Below are positions 22,857-35,448 of a stretch of 64,000 nt of DNA, one piece after another. A model generated the notes under the pieces. The model ran no database searches, was not told the DNA's origin, and was given only the letters and a program-made list of their open reading frames with translations. Each line of letters begins with the position of its first letter. Position 1 is the first letter of the stretch. The DNA is from Eutreptiella sp. 'Long Island Sound 2002' (taxonomy: Eukaryota > Euglenozoa > Euglenophyceae > Eutreptiales > Eutreptiaceae): assembly GCA_964036045.1 (NCBI GenBank), contig OZ038379.1:78896929-78960928 (forward strand). Direction: 5' to 3'. Position numbers and translations under genes: made by a program.

Positions 22857-25059
22857 TGACGCGTTCCCGTGGGGAGCCTGGCCACGGGACGCTGCGGTGA
22901 CACGCACAAGCAAGCAGGCAGGCAAAGCACTGCGCTCACAGGGGCATCAATTACGCTCGTGTCATGAGACGAAGCGTTTCAGGATCCTTGCCACTCTGAA
23001 ACAAGGGAATAAAAGTATGTACAGCAACACATCAGGATATGTACACATGGGGTTAAGACTTGACTAGGGTAAGAGCATCACAGGACAATAGACACTCAGT
23101 CCAAACTCATATCCCAATCCCAGCTCTGACCCTCTCAGTGGCTGGTGGGGGCGGGGGCTCAAACACAACCCACGCCCTGCTCAGTCCGGACCCTGAAACC
23201 CTGCCAATAGGGGGGGTGTCCCGCCCAGCCACAGGCGAGTTCCTGAAAACCAAGCAGCTCCAAGGCCAACCGACAGTGACTCCCCATGCTCCCCTAACGG
23301 CAGGTCCCAACTCCTCTCTGATTCACAGATATGGCCCCGCCATTATCCCCTGGGAGTTGGTAGCTGAAAATGGGCTGTTTCAGCCCAAACTGATATTAGC
23401 TCAAAAATTGAAATGAGGCAAAATTCGGGGGTGCTCCCAATAGTATATCCCCACGCCGGCTTGGAGATCGGACCCGCCATTCCATACGCAATTCACCGGG
23501 AGTCCAAAGACTCCCATGCCCTTGGCCCTCAAAGATCTTCATGCCATTGGGCGTGGTGACAATCCCAATTGGGTCCACTAATGCCAAAATGGCAAAATTG
23601 TCCACACTCACTTTGGGCTAGCACCTTAACGAAGGTTGCTCCGCCTCCCCCACGTGGTGTGCGAGTCATGGAGACCAATATCCATAACACCCATGCCATA
23701 TATGGTCGATTGGTCCATGAGTCCGGCGTGCACGAGGTGGCTGAACATGGTGCACGGCGGGCAGAAAATATGGAAAATTGCTCAAAATGGCCGAAAATGC
23801 GCACACTCATGGTTGGGGTAAATGAGGCACGTGCCCGACTTGGGCCGGAGTGTGCCATAGGATTGGTATCAAGTCATATGTGTCCAACATATCTTTTGGG
23901 CGTCGCCCAACTCCTCCGGTTTCGGGAATGGCAGGGTCGCCAAGTGAGCCCATGATTTGGGATGGTCCCAAATCGCCAACATGGCGGCCACGGTACGCCA
24001 AGCCCAAGAGGAGTTATTCGCCGGGTCCAAGATATGTTGGGCACCGAAGTATGTATACCTCATAACATACTTGGGCCATGATGTCAATTGGGCGCAACGT
24101 TGAGATACACGGTCGCCACTTGACATCATGACGGGCAAAAAACAGCAATATTGGCAAAAAAACGTCCAAAAGTGCCTTGAAATGCGCACGAATATATTAT
24201 AATATCTTCGGCTTGGATTGAGTAATCGACCAATCCTTCTAAACACAATGACTTGACACCAATGACCTTCGATTCCACATATGTGCTCCACTTGGGGCGC
24301 TTTGAAAGCTCACAAGCGCTACTTCCCAAGTGGGCACATGAAAATATGGAAAATTGCAAAACACACACCTTGCTCCCAACGCATCGCTTTGGGATCGCCA
24401 CACAAGCTTCCCTCCACGAAGGTTAGGCTTGCAATAAATGCTGGGGAGTATAAGGAAGGGCCTCGTGTAATAGGAGGTCCATTGGTGGGTGTATCGCTCT
24501 TAGCCAAACCCGCCAAATGGGCACGCAATACAACACATGGCACATACCACATACTGCCCAAAAAGGTAGCTCCCCCCACGATATGTCATGCCCCTCCAAG
24601 GGCATAACTTTGTGTCAATTGCTCATAGGAACTCGAGGAAAGTTCCTATGCAACACCAACACTCGCGCGCTACACTCGAAAGTTATCTTAACGCACGCAA
24701 TATCATGGCCAAAGAGTTATAACGCAAACTCTACCCTCTTGACCATGATCCATTACGCTAGCGCGCACGTGTGGAGACGCAAGGCGTATAAAGCTTCCTA
24801 AATTACGTCAGGAGTATTGTGAATACATCCCATGCTTCCTTATTGTCATTCCTCGCAAGCAGCACGAGATATGACCCTCACAAGTGGCCTCACGAATCAA
24901 CTTTGTTTTGCCCATATCTCTAAGACAAATGGAGGGCAAGACAAAAGAAAAGTTGATTCGTGCATAGGGAAGCACGTAGGTCCACCCGAAAGAGGTCAAA
25001 TCAAGTGCGGGGATGTCGAAGTCAAAAATCCGATTTCGACATCCTGAAAAATTCAGATT
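22857..25059 (-). repeat. Internal partial LTR of B1
   Basis: It matches the last 2203 bases of the B1 LTR. It lacks the first 600 or so bases and is fused at 25059/25060 to interior gag sequence. Its copy of the self-primer motif has one change (GAAGCGTTTCA on the plus strand). Confidence 0.9.
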
Positions 25060-25974
25060 GATGGCTGCCACAGTCGAGGCGTGGTAGTCCATGCCTCTGC
25101 CCCACTCGGTGGCCTCCTCACGGGCGATGCCGATGGCGCCCTCCACGGCAGCGTTCTGCTGCGTGGCCCGTTGCCGGGCAACCCGAAGGTTGCAGGGCAC
25201 CCCACAGGTGCGCTCGCAGGCGCGCGCCACATCCCTTTGGTGGGGAGCGACGCTGCCGCTGGAGCTGGCCTGGTCGGCCGGCATCCTCTCGCGGTGGGCC
25301 GACTCCACGTCGCTGCTGGGGCCTGACTTCCTCAGGAGCAGCGGACGGGGCTTGGCCTTGGCCTGCTTGGCGTCTTCCAGGAAGTCACCAAGGGTGGTGT
25401 GGCCGGGGTGGTGACCGCCATTGGGCCGTTGGGGGCTGTGGGCTGGGATTCCGCCCCTGGCGCTTTGGGCGGCTTCGGCGGCCAGGGATTCCTGGTACTC
25501 CCGCCACTTCCTGTCCCGTCTCCTGTCCCCGGCGGACCGCTTCTCCTTCCCAGGAGACGCGCTGCTGCTGCTGCCCTGCAGCCTGCGCTCGTTCCCCAGC
25601 TCCGGGAACTCCTTCTCGATCATGTCCCACATGGACACGTTGATGGAGGCGCCCGACGGGTACTCGTTGGGCTTCTTGTCCTCCTCAATCCCGTCGGGGC
25701 GCAGCCCTTCGCCGGGCCTGTCTGGGCGGGTCCAGACCCTCCAGCGCTTCTGGCGGAAGCGGTACGCATACCCTTCCGCCCGGTGCCATTCCTCCACTGC
25801 CCGCAGGCGGTCCTCGCCCATGTCCTCACGGAGCTCAAAGCTCCCGGGTATGCCGCCTTCGCACTGGGGATTGCTGTAGCGGTACTGCTGCCCCCACAGC
25901 AACCCACGCAGTAGGCGCGCCGCATGGGGGTGGGGCTGCGGCCACGTCTTGCCCGCCTCGTCCCAGTTCACCAT
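25060..25974 (-). pseudogene. Truncated duplicate of B1 gag N-terminus
   Basis: It starts at the same ATG (MVNWDEAGKTW) and is nearly identical to 22515-21600. It ends abruptly in HASTVAAI, where the sequence switches to the internal LTR; by chance the frame stays open into the LTR as a 388-codon fusion (NLNFSGCRNRIFDFD). The fusion is a recombination product, not a gene. Confidence 0.85.
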
Positions 25975-26315
25975 CGGTTCTCTCGATGGAGTGGTCCTGG
26001 GGTGGTTGTTGAGGTGGGTGAAGCAGCACTGGACTGGGAGTGCGGCCTGTGCTGGTCGGCCGGTGGTTGTGGAAGTGGTTGCTGTAACTGGGAGTGCGGC
26101 CTTGCTGGTCGGCCGAGGGAACTCGTTTATGACGGTATTCCGGTCCCCGCACTTCCTTCACGGACTCGGCGCTGTCGCTGGGCGGCGCTGCGAGCCGCTG
26201 CGCTGCGCTGCGAGCTGCGAGCTGCGAGCTGCGAGCTGCTGCGCCGCGCTGCTCGGGGTTGGTGGCCCCGAGTGGCACGCGAGGGATGGGTAACCCCGCG
26301 GCGGTGAAACGCTTT
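25975..26315 (-). other. B1 outer leader and primer binding site
   Basis: This is a duplicate of 22516-22856. The primer site AAAGCGTTTCA (element sense) is at 26305-26315, next to the LTR. Confidence 0.7.
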
Positions 26316-29126
26316 TGACGCATTCCCGTGGGGGGCCTGGCCACCGGACGCTGCGGTGACACGCACAAGCAAGCAGGCAGGCAAAGCACTGCGCTCACAG
26401 GGGCATCAATTACGCTCGTGTCATGAGACAAAGCGTTTCAGGATCCTTGCCACTCTGAAACAAGGGAACAAAAGCATGTACAGCAACACATCAGGATATG
26501 TACACATGGGGTTAAGACTGGACTGGGGTAAGTGCATCACAGGACAATAGACACTCAGTCCCAACTCATATCCCAATCCCAGGTCCGACCCTCTCAGTGG
26601 CTGGTGGGGGCGGGGGCTCAAACACAACCCACGCCCTGCTCAGTCCGGACCCTGAAACCCTGCCAATAGGGGGGTGTCCCGCCCAGCCACAGGCGAGTTC
26701 CTGAAAACCAAGCAGCTCCAAGGCCAACCGACAGTGGCTCCCCATGCCCCCCTAACGGCAGGTCCCAACTCCTCTCTGATTCACAGATATGGCCCCGCCA
26801 TTATCCCCTAGGAGTTGGTAGCTGAAAATGGGCTGTTTCAGCCCAAACTGATATTAGCTCAAAAATTGAGATGAGCCAAAATTCGGGGGTGCTCCCAATA
26901 GTATATCCCCACGCCGGCTTGGAGATCGGACCCGCCATTCCATACACAATTCACCAGGAGTCCAACGAAGACTCCCATGCCCTTGGCTCTCAAAGATCTT
27001 CATGCCATTGGGCGTGGTGACAATTCCAATTGGGTCCACTAATGCCAAAATGGCAAAATTGTCCACACTCACTTTGGGCTAGCACCTTAACGAAGGTTGC
27101 TCCGCCTCCCCCACGTGGTGTGCGAGTCATTGAGACCAATGTCCATAACACCCATGCCATATCTGGTCGATTGGTCCATGAGTCCGGCGTGCACGAGGTG
27201 GCTGAACATGGTGCACGGCGGGCAGAAAATATGGAAAATTGCTCAAAATGGCCGAAAATGCGCACACTCATGGTTGGGGTAAATGAGGCACGTGCCCGAC
27301 TTGGACCAGAGTGTGCCATAGGATTGGTATCAAGTCATATGTGTCCAACATATCTTTTGGGCGTCGCCCAACTCCTCCGGTTTCGGGAATGGCAGGGTCG
27401 CCAAGTGAGCCCATGATTTGGGATGGTCCCAAATCGCCAACATGGCGGCCACGGTACGCCAAGCCCAAGAGGAGTTATTCGCCGGGTCCAAGATATGTTG
27501 GGCACCGAAGTATGTATCCCTCATAACATACTTGGCTTATGATGTCGATTGGGCGCAACGTTGAGATACACGGTCGCCACTTGACATCATGACGGGCAAA
27601 AAACAGCAATATTGGCGAAAAAACATCCAAAAGTGCCTTGAAATGCGCACGAATATATTATAATATCTTCGGCTTGGATTGAGTAATCGACCAATCCTTC
27701 TAAACACAATGACTTGACACAAATGACCTTCGATTCCACATATGTGCTCCACTTCGGGCGCTTTGGAAGGTCACAAGCGCTACTTCCCAAGTGGGCACAT
27801 GAAAATATGGAAAATTGCAAAACACACACCTTGCTCCCAACGCATCGCTTTGGGATCGCCACACAAGCTTCCCTCCACGAAGGTTAGGCTTGAAATTGAT
27901 CGTGGGGAGTATAAGGAAGGGCCTCGTGTAATATGAGGTCCATTGGTGGGTGTATCGCTCTTAGCCAAACCCGCCAAATGGGCACGCAATACAACACATG
28001 GCACATACCACATACTGCCCAAAAAGGTAGCTCCCCCCACGATATGTCATGCCCCTCCAAGGGCATAACTTTGTGTCAATCGCTCATAGGAACTCGAGGA
28101 AAGTTCCTATGCAACACCAACACTCGCGCGCTACACTCGAAAGTTATCTCAACACACGCAATATCATGGCCAAAGAGTTATAACGCAAACTCTACCCTCT
28201 TGACCATGATCCATTACGCTAGCGCGCACGTGTGGAGACGCAAGGCGTATAAAGCTTCCTAAATTACGTCGGGAGTATTGTGAATACATCCCATGCTTCC
28301 TTATTGTCATTCCTCGCAAGCAGCACGAGATATGACCCTCACAAGTGGCCTCACGAATCAACTTTGTTTTGCCCATATCTCTAAGACAAATGGAGGGCAG
28401 GACAAAAGGAAAGTTGATTCGTGCATAGGGAAGCACGTAGGTCCACTGGAAAGAGGTGAAATCAAGTGCGGGGATGTTGAAGTCGAAAATCCAATTTCGA
28501 CATCCTGAAAAATTCGGATTAAGGTTGCAAGTGTACAATGTGAAAATTGCAGATGCATCAATGCAATTCCTGAAGACTTTAGAGTCTTCGTCACGGATTG
28601 CGCTAAAATGTCTGTAAATAACAGTTAAACTGGCGGTTACGCTAAAGTCGCGAGCCAACCGCCAGCAGTCAAAACATTGATTATCAGAACGGAAGCGTGA
28701 AAATTTACGGAAACAATATGAAAAAAAAACCCTGTTGATTCCTGATATTCTGATGTGTAAATCTCAGCGGGCGACGCATCGGTTGCCGATGCGGCCGCTA
28801 ATAGCTGAAATGCCCAGATCTCTCACACAAACACGTCTTACCTACATCTGTTGTTAGGGTTAGGTTGCCGAATCGACGGCCGAAGGCGGTGCGGGGCAGA
28901 TTGGCGTGAAATAGTAAGTTACCGGCAAATGGCAGTTTGCTGGTACATGGTAACATGCCCCAAGTGGCCGGAGTGCCGTCACGGGGGCTTTACGGCAAGG
29001 GACACGCTCCTGCCGGGCTCTCAGCGGGCTTCACCGCGCGTCTTCCCCTCCGTACATGGGGTTAGTGGGCACACGGAGACCGGTTGTATACCCCACCATG
29101 GTCATGGGGTTCTGGGTACCGCTTCA
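26316..29126 (-). repeat. B1 5' LTR
   Basis: A 2811-base partner of 4199-7008, with the same TG...CA termini. Its self-primer motif at 26430-26440 is intact. Differences from the 3' LTR are scattered single bases, so the insertion is not brand new. Confidence 0.9.
28164..28748 (-). other. Conserved open reading frame inside B1 5' LTR
   Basis: Copy of the 6046-6630 frame, still open. Because LTR pairs start identical, this copy alone adds little. The weight comes from the diverged homologue in element A at 31500-31992. Confidence 0.4.
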
Positions 29127-29130
29127 CTAC
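29127..29130. repeat. Target site duplication of B1, right copy (CTAC)
   Basis: It matches 4195-4198; element A pol continues immediately after it. Confidence 0.8.
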
Positions 29131-30898
29131 CCCGCGGGCAAGGCATGGATGGACATATCCAGCCATGGGGACGCCGAGGAGACCAAGGAGGCCAAGCGCA
29201 TCATCGAGATGGAGAAGGCCATGGAGCAGAAGGGGGTCAAGTGCTTTGTGGTGATGGCAAACGGTACAGACCTGACCAAGTTCCATGGCGCCCGAGTCCA
29301 AGCTATTCGAGAGGAAAACCTCGAGCAATGGTGGCCCTGCAGAGCTAGTCAGGTCGGTGCTTACAGAAGACTGGTCGTATGACTATGCGGCATCCGAGCA
29401 CTGGAGCAGGTACTGGAATGCCGTGAGCGCCCCGTCGGACGACGAATGGCCTGAGGGCTTGACCGAGGATGGGGACAAGTTATTCCTCAAGGACAAGCTA
29501 TTGGTCCCTGAGAACCGAATGGAGGAGCTCATTGACCACTGAAATAACGCGCAGGTCATGCATCCTGGTCGGGACAAGATGCAGCAGGACCTGGAGTGGC
29601 GCTTCAAGTTCCCACCGGGGTACTACGCCATCCCCGACAAGTACGGCAGCGACTGCGCCGTGTGTCGGGCCACGAAAAGCCCCAACCATTCCACAGCGGG
29701 CAACCCGGTGTATACGGCTATACCGGAGGCCCCTATGCGGTCCGTGGCCATGGATGTATTCGCCATGCCTGAGGTCACCGTGGAAGGAGAGACCTACGAC
29801 TGTGTCATCCTGGCGGTGGACAGGCACAGCGGATATATCGTGGCGGTCCCCGGCAAGAAGTCCAAGAAGAAGGACAAGAAGGACAAGCATGGAGTGGGTC
29901 TGCAGGCCAAGACCGTCGCTAATGCCATGATCAGGCATTGGCTGACGATTTTTGATGTCCCAGCTGTCATCTGCAGCGATCGGGGCAGTCAATTTGTGGG
30001 GACGTGGTTCGAGACGATGTGCAAGCACATGGGGATTCGGCACGCCAAGACCGTGGCGTACCACAGCCGGTCGAATGGCCGGGCTGAGGTGGCTGGGCGG
30101 CAGATGTTCGAAAAGTTCCGCCAGCTGCACATTGACCAACCGGGCCGGAATTGGTACAATTCGCTGTGGAGAGTACTCCAGGCGTACCACGACCTTCTGG
30201 GGCCCCCTGCACTGTCGCCCCATCGTATCTTGTTCCTACGTGATCGAGTGTCACGCACTCTCCCGTGGTTGAACCATGGCAAAATGGCCCGGGATGCGAG
30301 TGCTATGATGGCTCAGGCGGATGACACGGCCGCCAAGGTGTGCAAAGCACTTTAGGACGAGCATGAGAAGAGGGCCAAGTACTTCAAGCAGGGAAAAGTC
30401 CAGAAATATGCTCTCAGAGACACCGTATGGGTGGAGCGGCACCACAAGGATGTCCTGTCCAGGCATCGGCAGGTGTCTTGGTATGTGCCGGGGGTAATCT
30501 TGCAGAAGGTCGGGCAGGATGTGTATGCGGTGCGTGTGGGGGATAACAAGATCCTGGACCGCGACCATACCCAGCTTCGTCCCCGAGCACCAGACCCCAG
30601 CGGACGTCCCGTCACCTTCGAGTTCACAGCCGGAGATCTGGACTCGGATGAGGAAGGTGAGGACGACGACTTCACCGCCGAGAAGATCCTGACGGACAAG
30701 CCAGACCCGGGGATGCCTGGGGGTCGGCTTTATAAAGTCCGTTGGAAGGGATTTGCCGCATCCAGAGAGTTGTGGGAGCCTCCGAGCAGCTTTGTGCCGA
30801 GGTATACCACGGTCTGGATGGATTATTTAAGGAAAAAAACCATTTCCTTGGATGTCAAGGACGTGTTGGTCCATTTGGTGGCTGCAGCAGCACCGTAA
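29131..30898 (+). pseudogene. Element A pol, second part: integrase and chromodomain
   Basis: It resumes the reading interrupted at 4198 (SSHGDAEETKEAKRIIEME, colinear with B pol). A frameshift lies near 29285. A TGA at 29540 sits where the zinc-finger region should have Trp (TGG to TGA). The integrase core is intact in its acids: VAMDVFAM, CSDRGSQF, SNGRAEVAGR. A TAG at 30353 replaces a Gln-like codon. The C-terminal chromodomain reads YKVRWKGFAASRELWEP, and the frame ends at TAA 30896-30898. The domain set matches B pol, but sequence identity is clearly lower, so A is a separate family. Confidence 0.9.
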
Positions 30899-31220
30899 TG
30901 GACCCACCTTGGCATTTTTGTTTGTTTTTATGCTTGGGAGACGGGTGAGGGCGTTCATCCGGGGATTGTTGGGCCTTGATTGGCCATATACCCCCTTCAC
31001 TCGGTCTCCACACGTATACTTCATTGTTGTATACGTATTTAGGTCAACGGCCGAAGTTTCTCTATCTTCGATCCCCTTGGTCCATGTTGTAGATCAAGAG
31101 GAGACCGGATATGGCGGAGGGCACCGATTATGAGTGTCCTCACCCCTCCCTTGGGGCATGGGGGACACCTACGCCGTATGTGGGGACTCCATCGGTCCTT
31201 GGGACATGGGGGGGGGGGGT
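30899..31220 (+). other. Element A 3' untranslated region and polypurine tract
   Basis: Non-coding, much shorter than in the B elements. A run of 12 G at 31208-31219, just before a TG, is the likely polypurine tract. Confidence 0.5.
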
Positions 31221-31499
31221 TGGAGCCCATTTGGGTCTTCCCGTCCTCTCTTCAATGACTTCCGAGCGGATACAACGCTCTGAGAAGGGGGGTGAAGCCG
31301 GTTCGGACCCCTGTGGCCATCTTTGGGTCACTTGGGGTGTGTATCTATGGGCCGGCAAGCCGCCATTGGCTGATATCATACTCTCCCGTCCACCTGACCT
31401 AACCTGATGTGATAGTGTGATAGGCTTGGCCATTCCAGCTATGAGCGGCCATATTCAATACCGAGGCGCCGCCGGCTGAGATTTATATATCGAAATGTC

Positions 31500-31992
31500 A
31501 GGAATCAACAAAGTTTTTTAATCATAATGTTTCCGTAATTTTTCGGCTATCCGTTCTGATTGTCAATGTATCGGCGACTGTCAGTTGGCTCGCGATTTTG
31601 CGGTAACCGATTGGTTAACTGTTATTTCCAGATATTTTGGCGAAACCCCCGATGAAGGGTCAGATTTCATCAGAAAAGGATTCGTCTCTTCCGCAATTTT
31701 CATGTTATACACTCGCAAAATTAATCAGATCTTTCCAGACATTCAGAATCCGATTTTCCACTTTGAGGTCGCCGCACTGGATATGATGTATTTCGAGTGG
31801 TCCTACATTTTTCCCCGATCACGAATCAACCCTCTTTCCGTTGTCTCCGGAGATATAGGCGAAACAAAATTGATTTGTGAGGCCACTTTGGAACATCATA
31901 TCTCCGGCACACTGCGAGGAATTCCACTGTTGAGAATTGGGTTCGAATCGCCTTGGTCTCAACCTATTTTAGGAAGCGTCAAACGCCTTTGA
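31500..31992 (+). other. Diverged copy of the LTR reading frame in element A
   Basis: The peptide (LARDFAVTDWLTVISRYF, SSAIFMLYTRKIN, FEWSYIFPRSRIN, GETKLICEAT, HISGTLRG) aligns to the B1 LTR frame with in-frame gaps only. It has no upstream ATG in frame. See the findings for the test. Confidence 0.4.
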
Positions 31993-32185
31993 TGTGTACA
32001 CATGCCCAGTGTAGCAGGGGATAATGGTCAAGGGGGTAGAGTGTGATATATAACTCTTGGACCATGCAACCGAATATTTTAATGCGACTTTCGAGTGTAC
32101 CGCATGAGTGTTGGTGTTGCATAGAAACCTTCCTTGGGTTCCTACCTATTTTTAACGTGAAGTTATGTCCATGGAGGGGCATGGC

Positions 32186-32189
32186 ATAC
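32186..32189. repeat. Target site duplication of B2, left copy (ATAC)
   Basis: ATAC precedes the LTR start TGAAGCGG and recurs at 58270-58273 after the other LTR. Confidence 0.8.
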
Positions 32190-35100
32190 TGAAGCGGTAC
32201 CCAGAACCTATGGCCCATGGCCCGGAGGCCTGTGAGCCGTCACACCCGTTATGGCCCATGGCCCATGGCCCGGAGGCCTGTGAGCCGTCACACATGTGTG
32301 GAAGCCGTTGACACCGGCTGTCAGCGGGATATCCCTGTTCTCTAACCCGCGAAATCTGGAATCCAATTTCTAACCAATAAATCGATGTAGAATTACCATA
32401 ATTTTATTGTCTTAGGCGATTTTTGGTCCGAAATCGGTGAAATACCCAATTTCTACCGCGATTTCTAATTGTCGTGAAATCGCCGCCTGTCGTCGCCTGT
32501 TCGCGCGCTTTCGTCGCTTCTCCGTGGCGAGTTTTGTGAGGGATTTTTCTCGAGTACCTTTGAGGTTCTAAGAGAACTTAAAGGCTGGATCTAGAGGGTT
32601 TTTAATGTACTTTCCTCTGGTGTCAACACCAGAATTTTTCGCCGTTGCGTCTTCGAGAAAATCAGCGCGCAAGCTTTTCCGTCAATCGCTCGAACTTATG
32701 GTTCTCAAGTACCATGAGTTCCGACGGAACCCTACATTACCCCCCTATGCCTTTCATCCATGCCCCTTTCACGTGGGCATATTACTTTGTATAGGGAAGC
32801 GGGCAATAGGGATGTTTTAGGCGGCCCATGGGTTTCGCAAACCCAAGTCGTGTGCGTGCGCAAACGCTAACTTTGTGGCCTTGTGAGCGCGAACGTTAAT
32901 AACCGAACACAATGCTCACAAGACCAAAAGCCCTAGGCCATGTTCGTTTTTCGAGCCAACTCAACGATGGCTCCACGCAATTCAATGCGTACCAAAACTC
33001 CATTTTCGAAAGAGGGCAAGTTTTGGTCGAAAATTAGGCCAAAATGGCCAAACCCCCGAGGCTCGTACTCGAAGCCCATAGGGAGTTGAGCCTCGAATCA
33101 AGGCAATATGTAAAGTAGAGACCACGAAGAACATCGTGGATGGCTTGGTTGATTTTTACAACCTTGTCTCCCATTTTATATAATGTCGCCTTGTGAGCAC
33201 GCGTGCCATACTGCCTCTTTGCACACGCGCTCATATGCAAGCTCTAATGACACCAGTGGGCGGAGACAATCTAACCATAGTGGGCATATTTGAGGACACC
33301 TACTATGGGCCTACTCCGAGAATGTTTACTCATATTTTTGCTCCTCAAGGTCCCAAAGATATGTTCATGCCAATATCGCCCATATATGCACTTTTTCGCA
33401 GAAATAGTGTGCTTCAAGGATCGAGGTGTTAAAAATGTTTCCATTATGCTTTGAACCTCAATCCTTGTTGCAAAAGGAAAGCAAAGCTTCGATTTGCATC
33501 CATGCAAAAGCCCGAGGCTCCTTTCTCTTGTGATACGGAGATACGACTTTTCGAGGGACCACTTTTGGGTGAATTTTGGCCGTTTTGCCCAGAATGGCCA
33601 CAAACCCCTTCTCCCCCTGATTTCGCCCCCGAGGTTGCGTGCGCCACTTGACAAAGGGTAAGGGCAATTCGGAGAGGGCACATAAACTCGCATCGAATGG
33701 GGTGTTTCCCCATGTGGCCTCTCCTCTCGAAGGGAGAGTTGTGAGTCACCAAATTTGGGGTATGTTGCCATTCTGCCCCATTTGTGTGTCACTTTCTCTC
33801 CAACGGAAAAAAAGGCTAGAGGCGACCATGAGGGTTGGCAAGCGGCATATATTGCGACCTGAGTCCCATATGTCTATAGCATCTTTGGTTGAAAGGATCC
33901 TCGCCGTGGCCATGGAGATATGGAATCATGAGTGCGGGCCATTTTGGCCAAATTTCGCTGTTTTTGCCATTGTATGCCAAATTGGAACTACCATATCTCC
34001 ATGGGGCACGGGATCTAGACAGGAATGAGTGGTGAATATTGTAGCATATGACCAAGGGTTGAAGGCCATTGAGTTTCGTATTTGCTCCTCTGGCTCATCC
34101 GGAGTTATTCAACTTTTGGTGCGATCCATGATCTCCCCCTTTGCACCGCATGCTGCTTTCTGCCCCATCCGCGTGTTCATCCCCTCGATGAACAGCAAGC
34201 AGCCAGTGTGACAGCAAGCCATAACCCAGGGCATGGAACCAGAGGGGATATCAAGGGTTGTGAATCAGGGCTCGGCGCGTCAATATCGCCGAGGTTTCCT
34301 ACCCTGGACGGTCGACCGAGACGACCGATTTTGCCATTTTGGCATTTGTCGGCCCAGTTTGGATCATCACCAGGCCGAGGGCCATGGAGATCCTTGAGAG
34401 CCAAGTACATGTGAGTCCCTGTTGGACTCCCATTGGATTGCATACGGAATGGCGGATCAGATCTCCAAGCCGGCGTGGAGATATACCATTGGGGGGACCC
34501 CCGATTTTGGCTCATTTTGAGCAGCCAAAATGACCCCCTTTTGGGACCCAAATTTCAGCCCCTCGTGTGGTCAATTGGCGGCCTCATATCTCTATGCCCA
34601 TGAGAAGTTCGGACCCAATTCCAAGTTGTGCACTCAGATATAGGTCGTAGGTCCTGGCTCCTTTCCTGTGGGCCATTGGCCTTGCCCTGGCCGGGCGAAT
34701 CACCCGTGGGAATGACGCCAATTTTGGTGATTTTGGCATCATGACCCCACTTGATGAACCCGTGGTGCGCTGATGCGGGGACCTCAGAGGGAACCAGGTT
34801 GGGTGAGGGCTCTAGCGACTTCGTACGCAAAGGGCATAGGGTCAGTTGCCTCGTCCCTACCTCTGGCGGGTCTGCATGAGGGGTCAATTCTGGAGTTTTC
34901 GGAGCTAAAATCAGTTTGGGCTGAAACAGCCCGTTTTCAGCTACCAACTCCTAGGGGATAATGGCGCGGCTCTTCCTCTGGCTCAGAGGGGAGTTGGGAC
35001 CTGCCGTTAAGGGAGCATAGGGGGCCAACGTCGGTTGGCGTTGGAGCTGCTTGGTTCAGAGGAACTCGCCTGTGGCTGGGCGAGACACCCTCCCCTATTG

Positions 35101-35448
35101 GCAGGGTTTCAGGGTCCGGACTGAGTAGGGCATGGGTTGTGTTTGAGCCCCCGCCCCTGCCAGCCACTGAGCTGGACGGACCTGGGATTGGGATACCAGT
35201 TGGGATTGAGTGTCTTTTGTCCTGTGTTGCCTTTACCCCAGTCCAGTCTTAACCCCATGTGTACATATCCTGATGTGTTGCTGTACACACTTTTGTTCCC
35301 TTGTTTCAGAGTGGCAAGGATCCTGAAACGCTTTGTCACATGACACGAGCATGATGATGCCCTTGTGAGCGCAGTGGTTTGCCTGCCTGCTTGCCTGTGC
35401 GTGTCCGCCGCAGCGTCCCGTGGCCAGGCCCCCGACGGGAACGCGTCA
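32190..35448 (+). repeat. B2 5' LTR
   Basis: 3259 bases, TGAAGCGGTACC...ACGCGTCA. The ends match the B1 LTR, but about 2 kb in the middle does not, so U3 differs between B1 and B2. GT-rich and AT-rich stretches alternate. Frames open on one strand (for example 33271-33792 minus) are repeated in the 3' LTR but lack ATG starts. Confidence 0.9.
35325..35335 (+). other. Candidate self-primer sequence in B2 5' LTR
   Basis: TGAAACGCTTT is perfectly complementary to the primer site at 35449-35459. The next LTR base after pairing is the A of the terminal CA, so extension would copy the LTR end exactly. The 3' LTR copy is at 58145-58155. Confidence 0.65.

Larger units (their letters stand above)
4199..29126 (-). 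mobile_element. Element B1: minus-strand chromovirus inserted in element A pol
   Basis: The outer ends are LTRs whose termini read TGAAGCGGTACC...GAACGCGTCA in element sense (TG...CA), flanked by CTAC. In element order: 5' LTR (29126-26316), leader, a truncated gag (25974-25060), a partial internal LTR (25059-22857), leader again, full gag broken by a DNA transposon, pol, 3' untranslated region, polypurine tract and 3' LTR (7008-4199). Pol is almost intact, with one TGA, so B1 is probably younger than element A. The internal LTR plus gag fragment shows recombination between two copies. Confidence 0.9.
31221..32189 (+). repeat. Element A 3' LTR, left part
   Basis: Blocks here match the B1 LTR in order: CACTTGGGG...GGCCGGCAAGCCGCC near 31330, the reading frame at 31500-31992, and a GGAGGGGCATGGCATAC block at 32172-32189. 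The last block is cut by B2 and continues at 58274 (CATGGTGGGAGCCAC), as in the uninterrupted B1 LTR. The start at 31221 is inferred from the G-run and a TG. Confidence 0.7.

Noticed and set aside
22860-25059. Independent non-LTR repeat family (three similar blocks at 4.2, 22.9 and 26.3 kb)
   Set aside because: Shared TG...CA ends, the primer site and the polypurine tract show they are LTRs of B1.
24808-25974. A 388-codon gag fusion protein
   Set aside because: The C-terminal 80 or so codons are LTR sequence joined at a recombination point; the open frame is accidental.
33271-33792. A 173-codon minus-strand gene in both B2 LTRs
   Set aside because: LTR pairs are copies of each other, so its repetition is not independent. 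It begins without ATG and has no counterpart in the B1 LTR.
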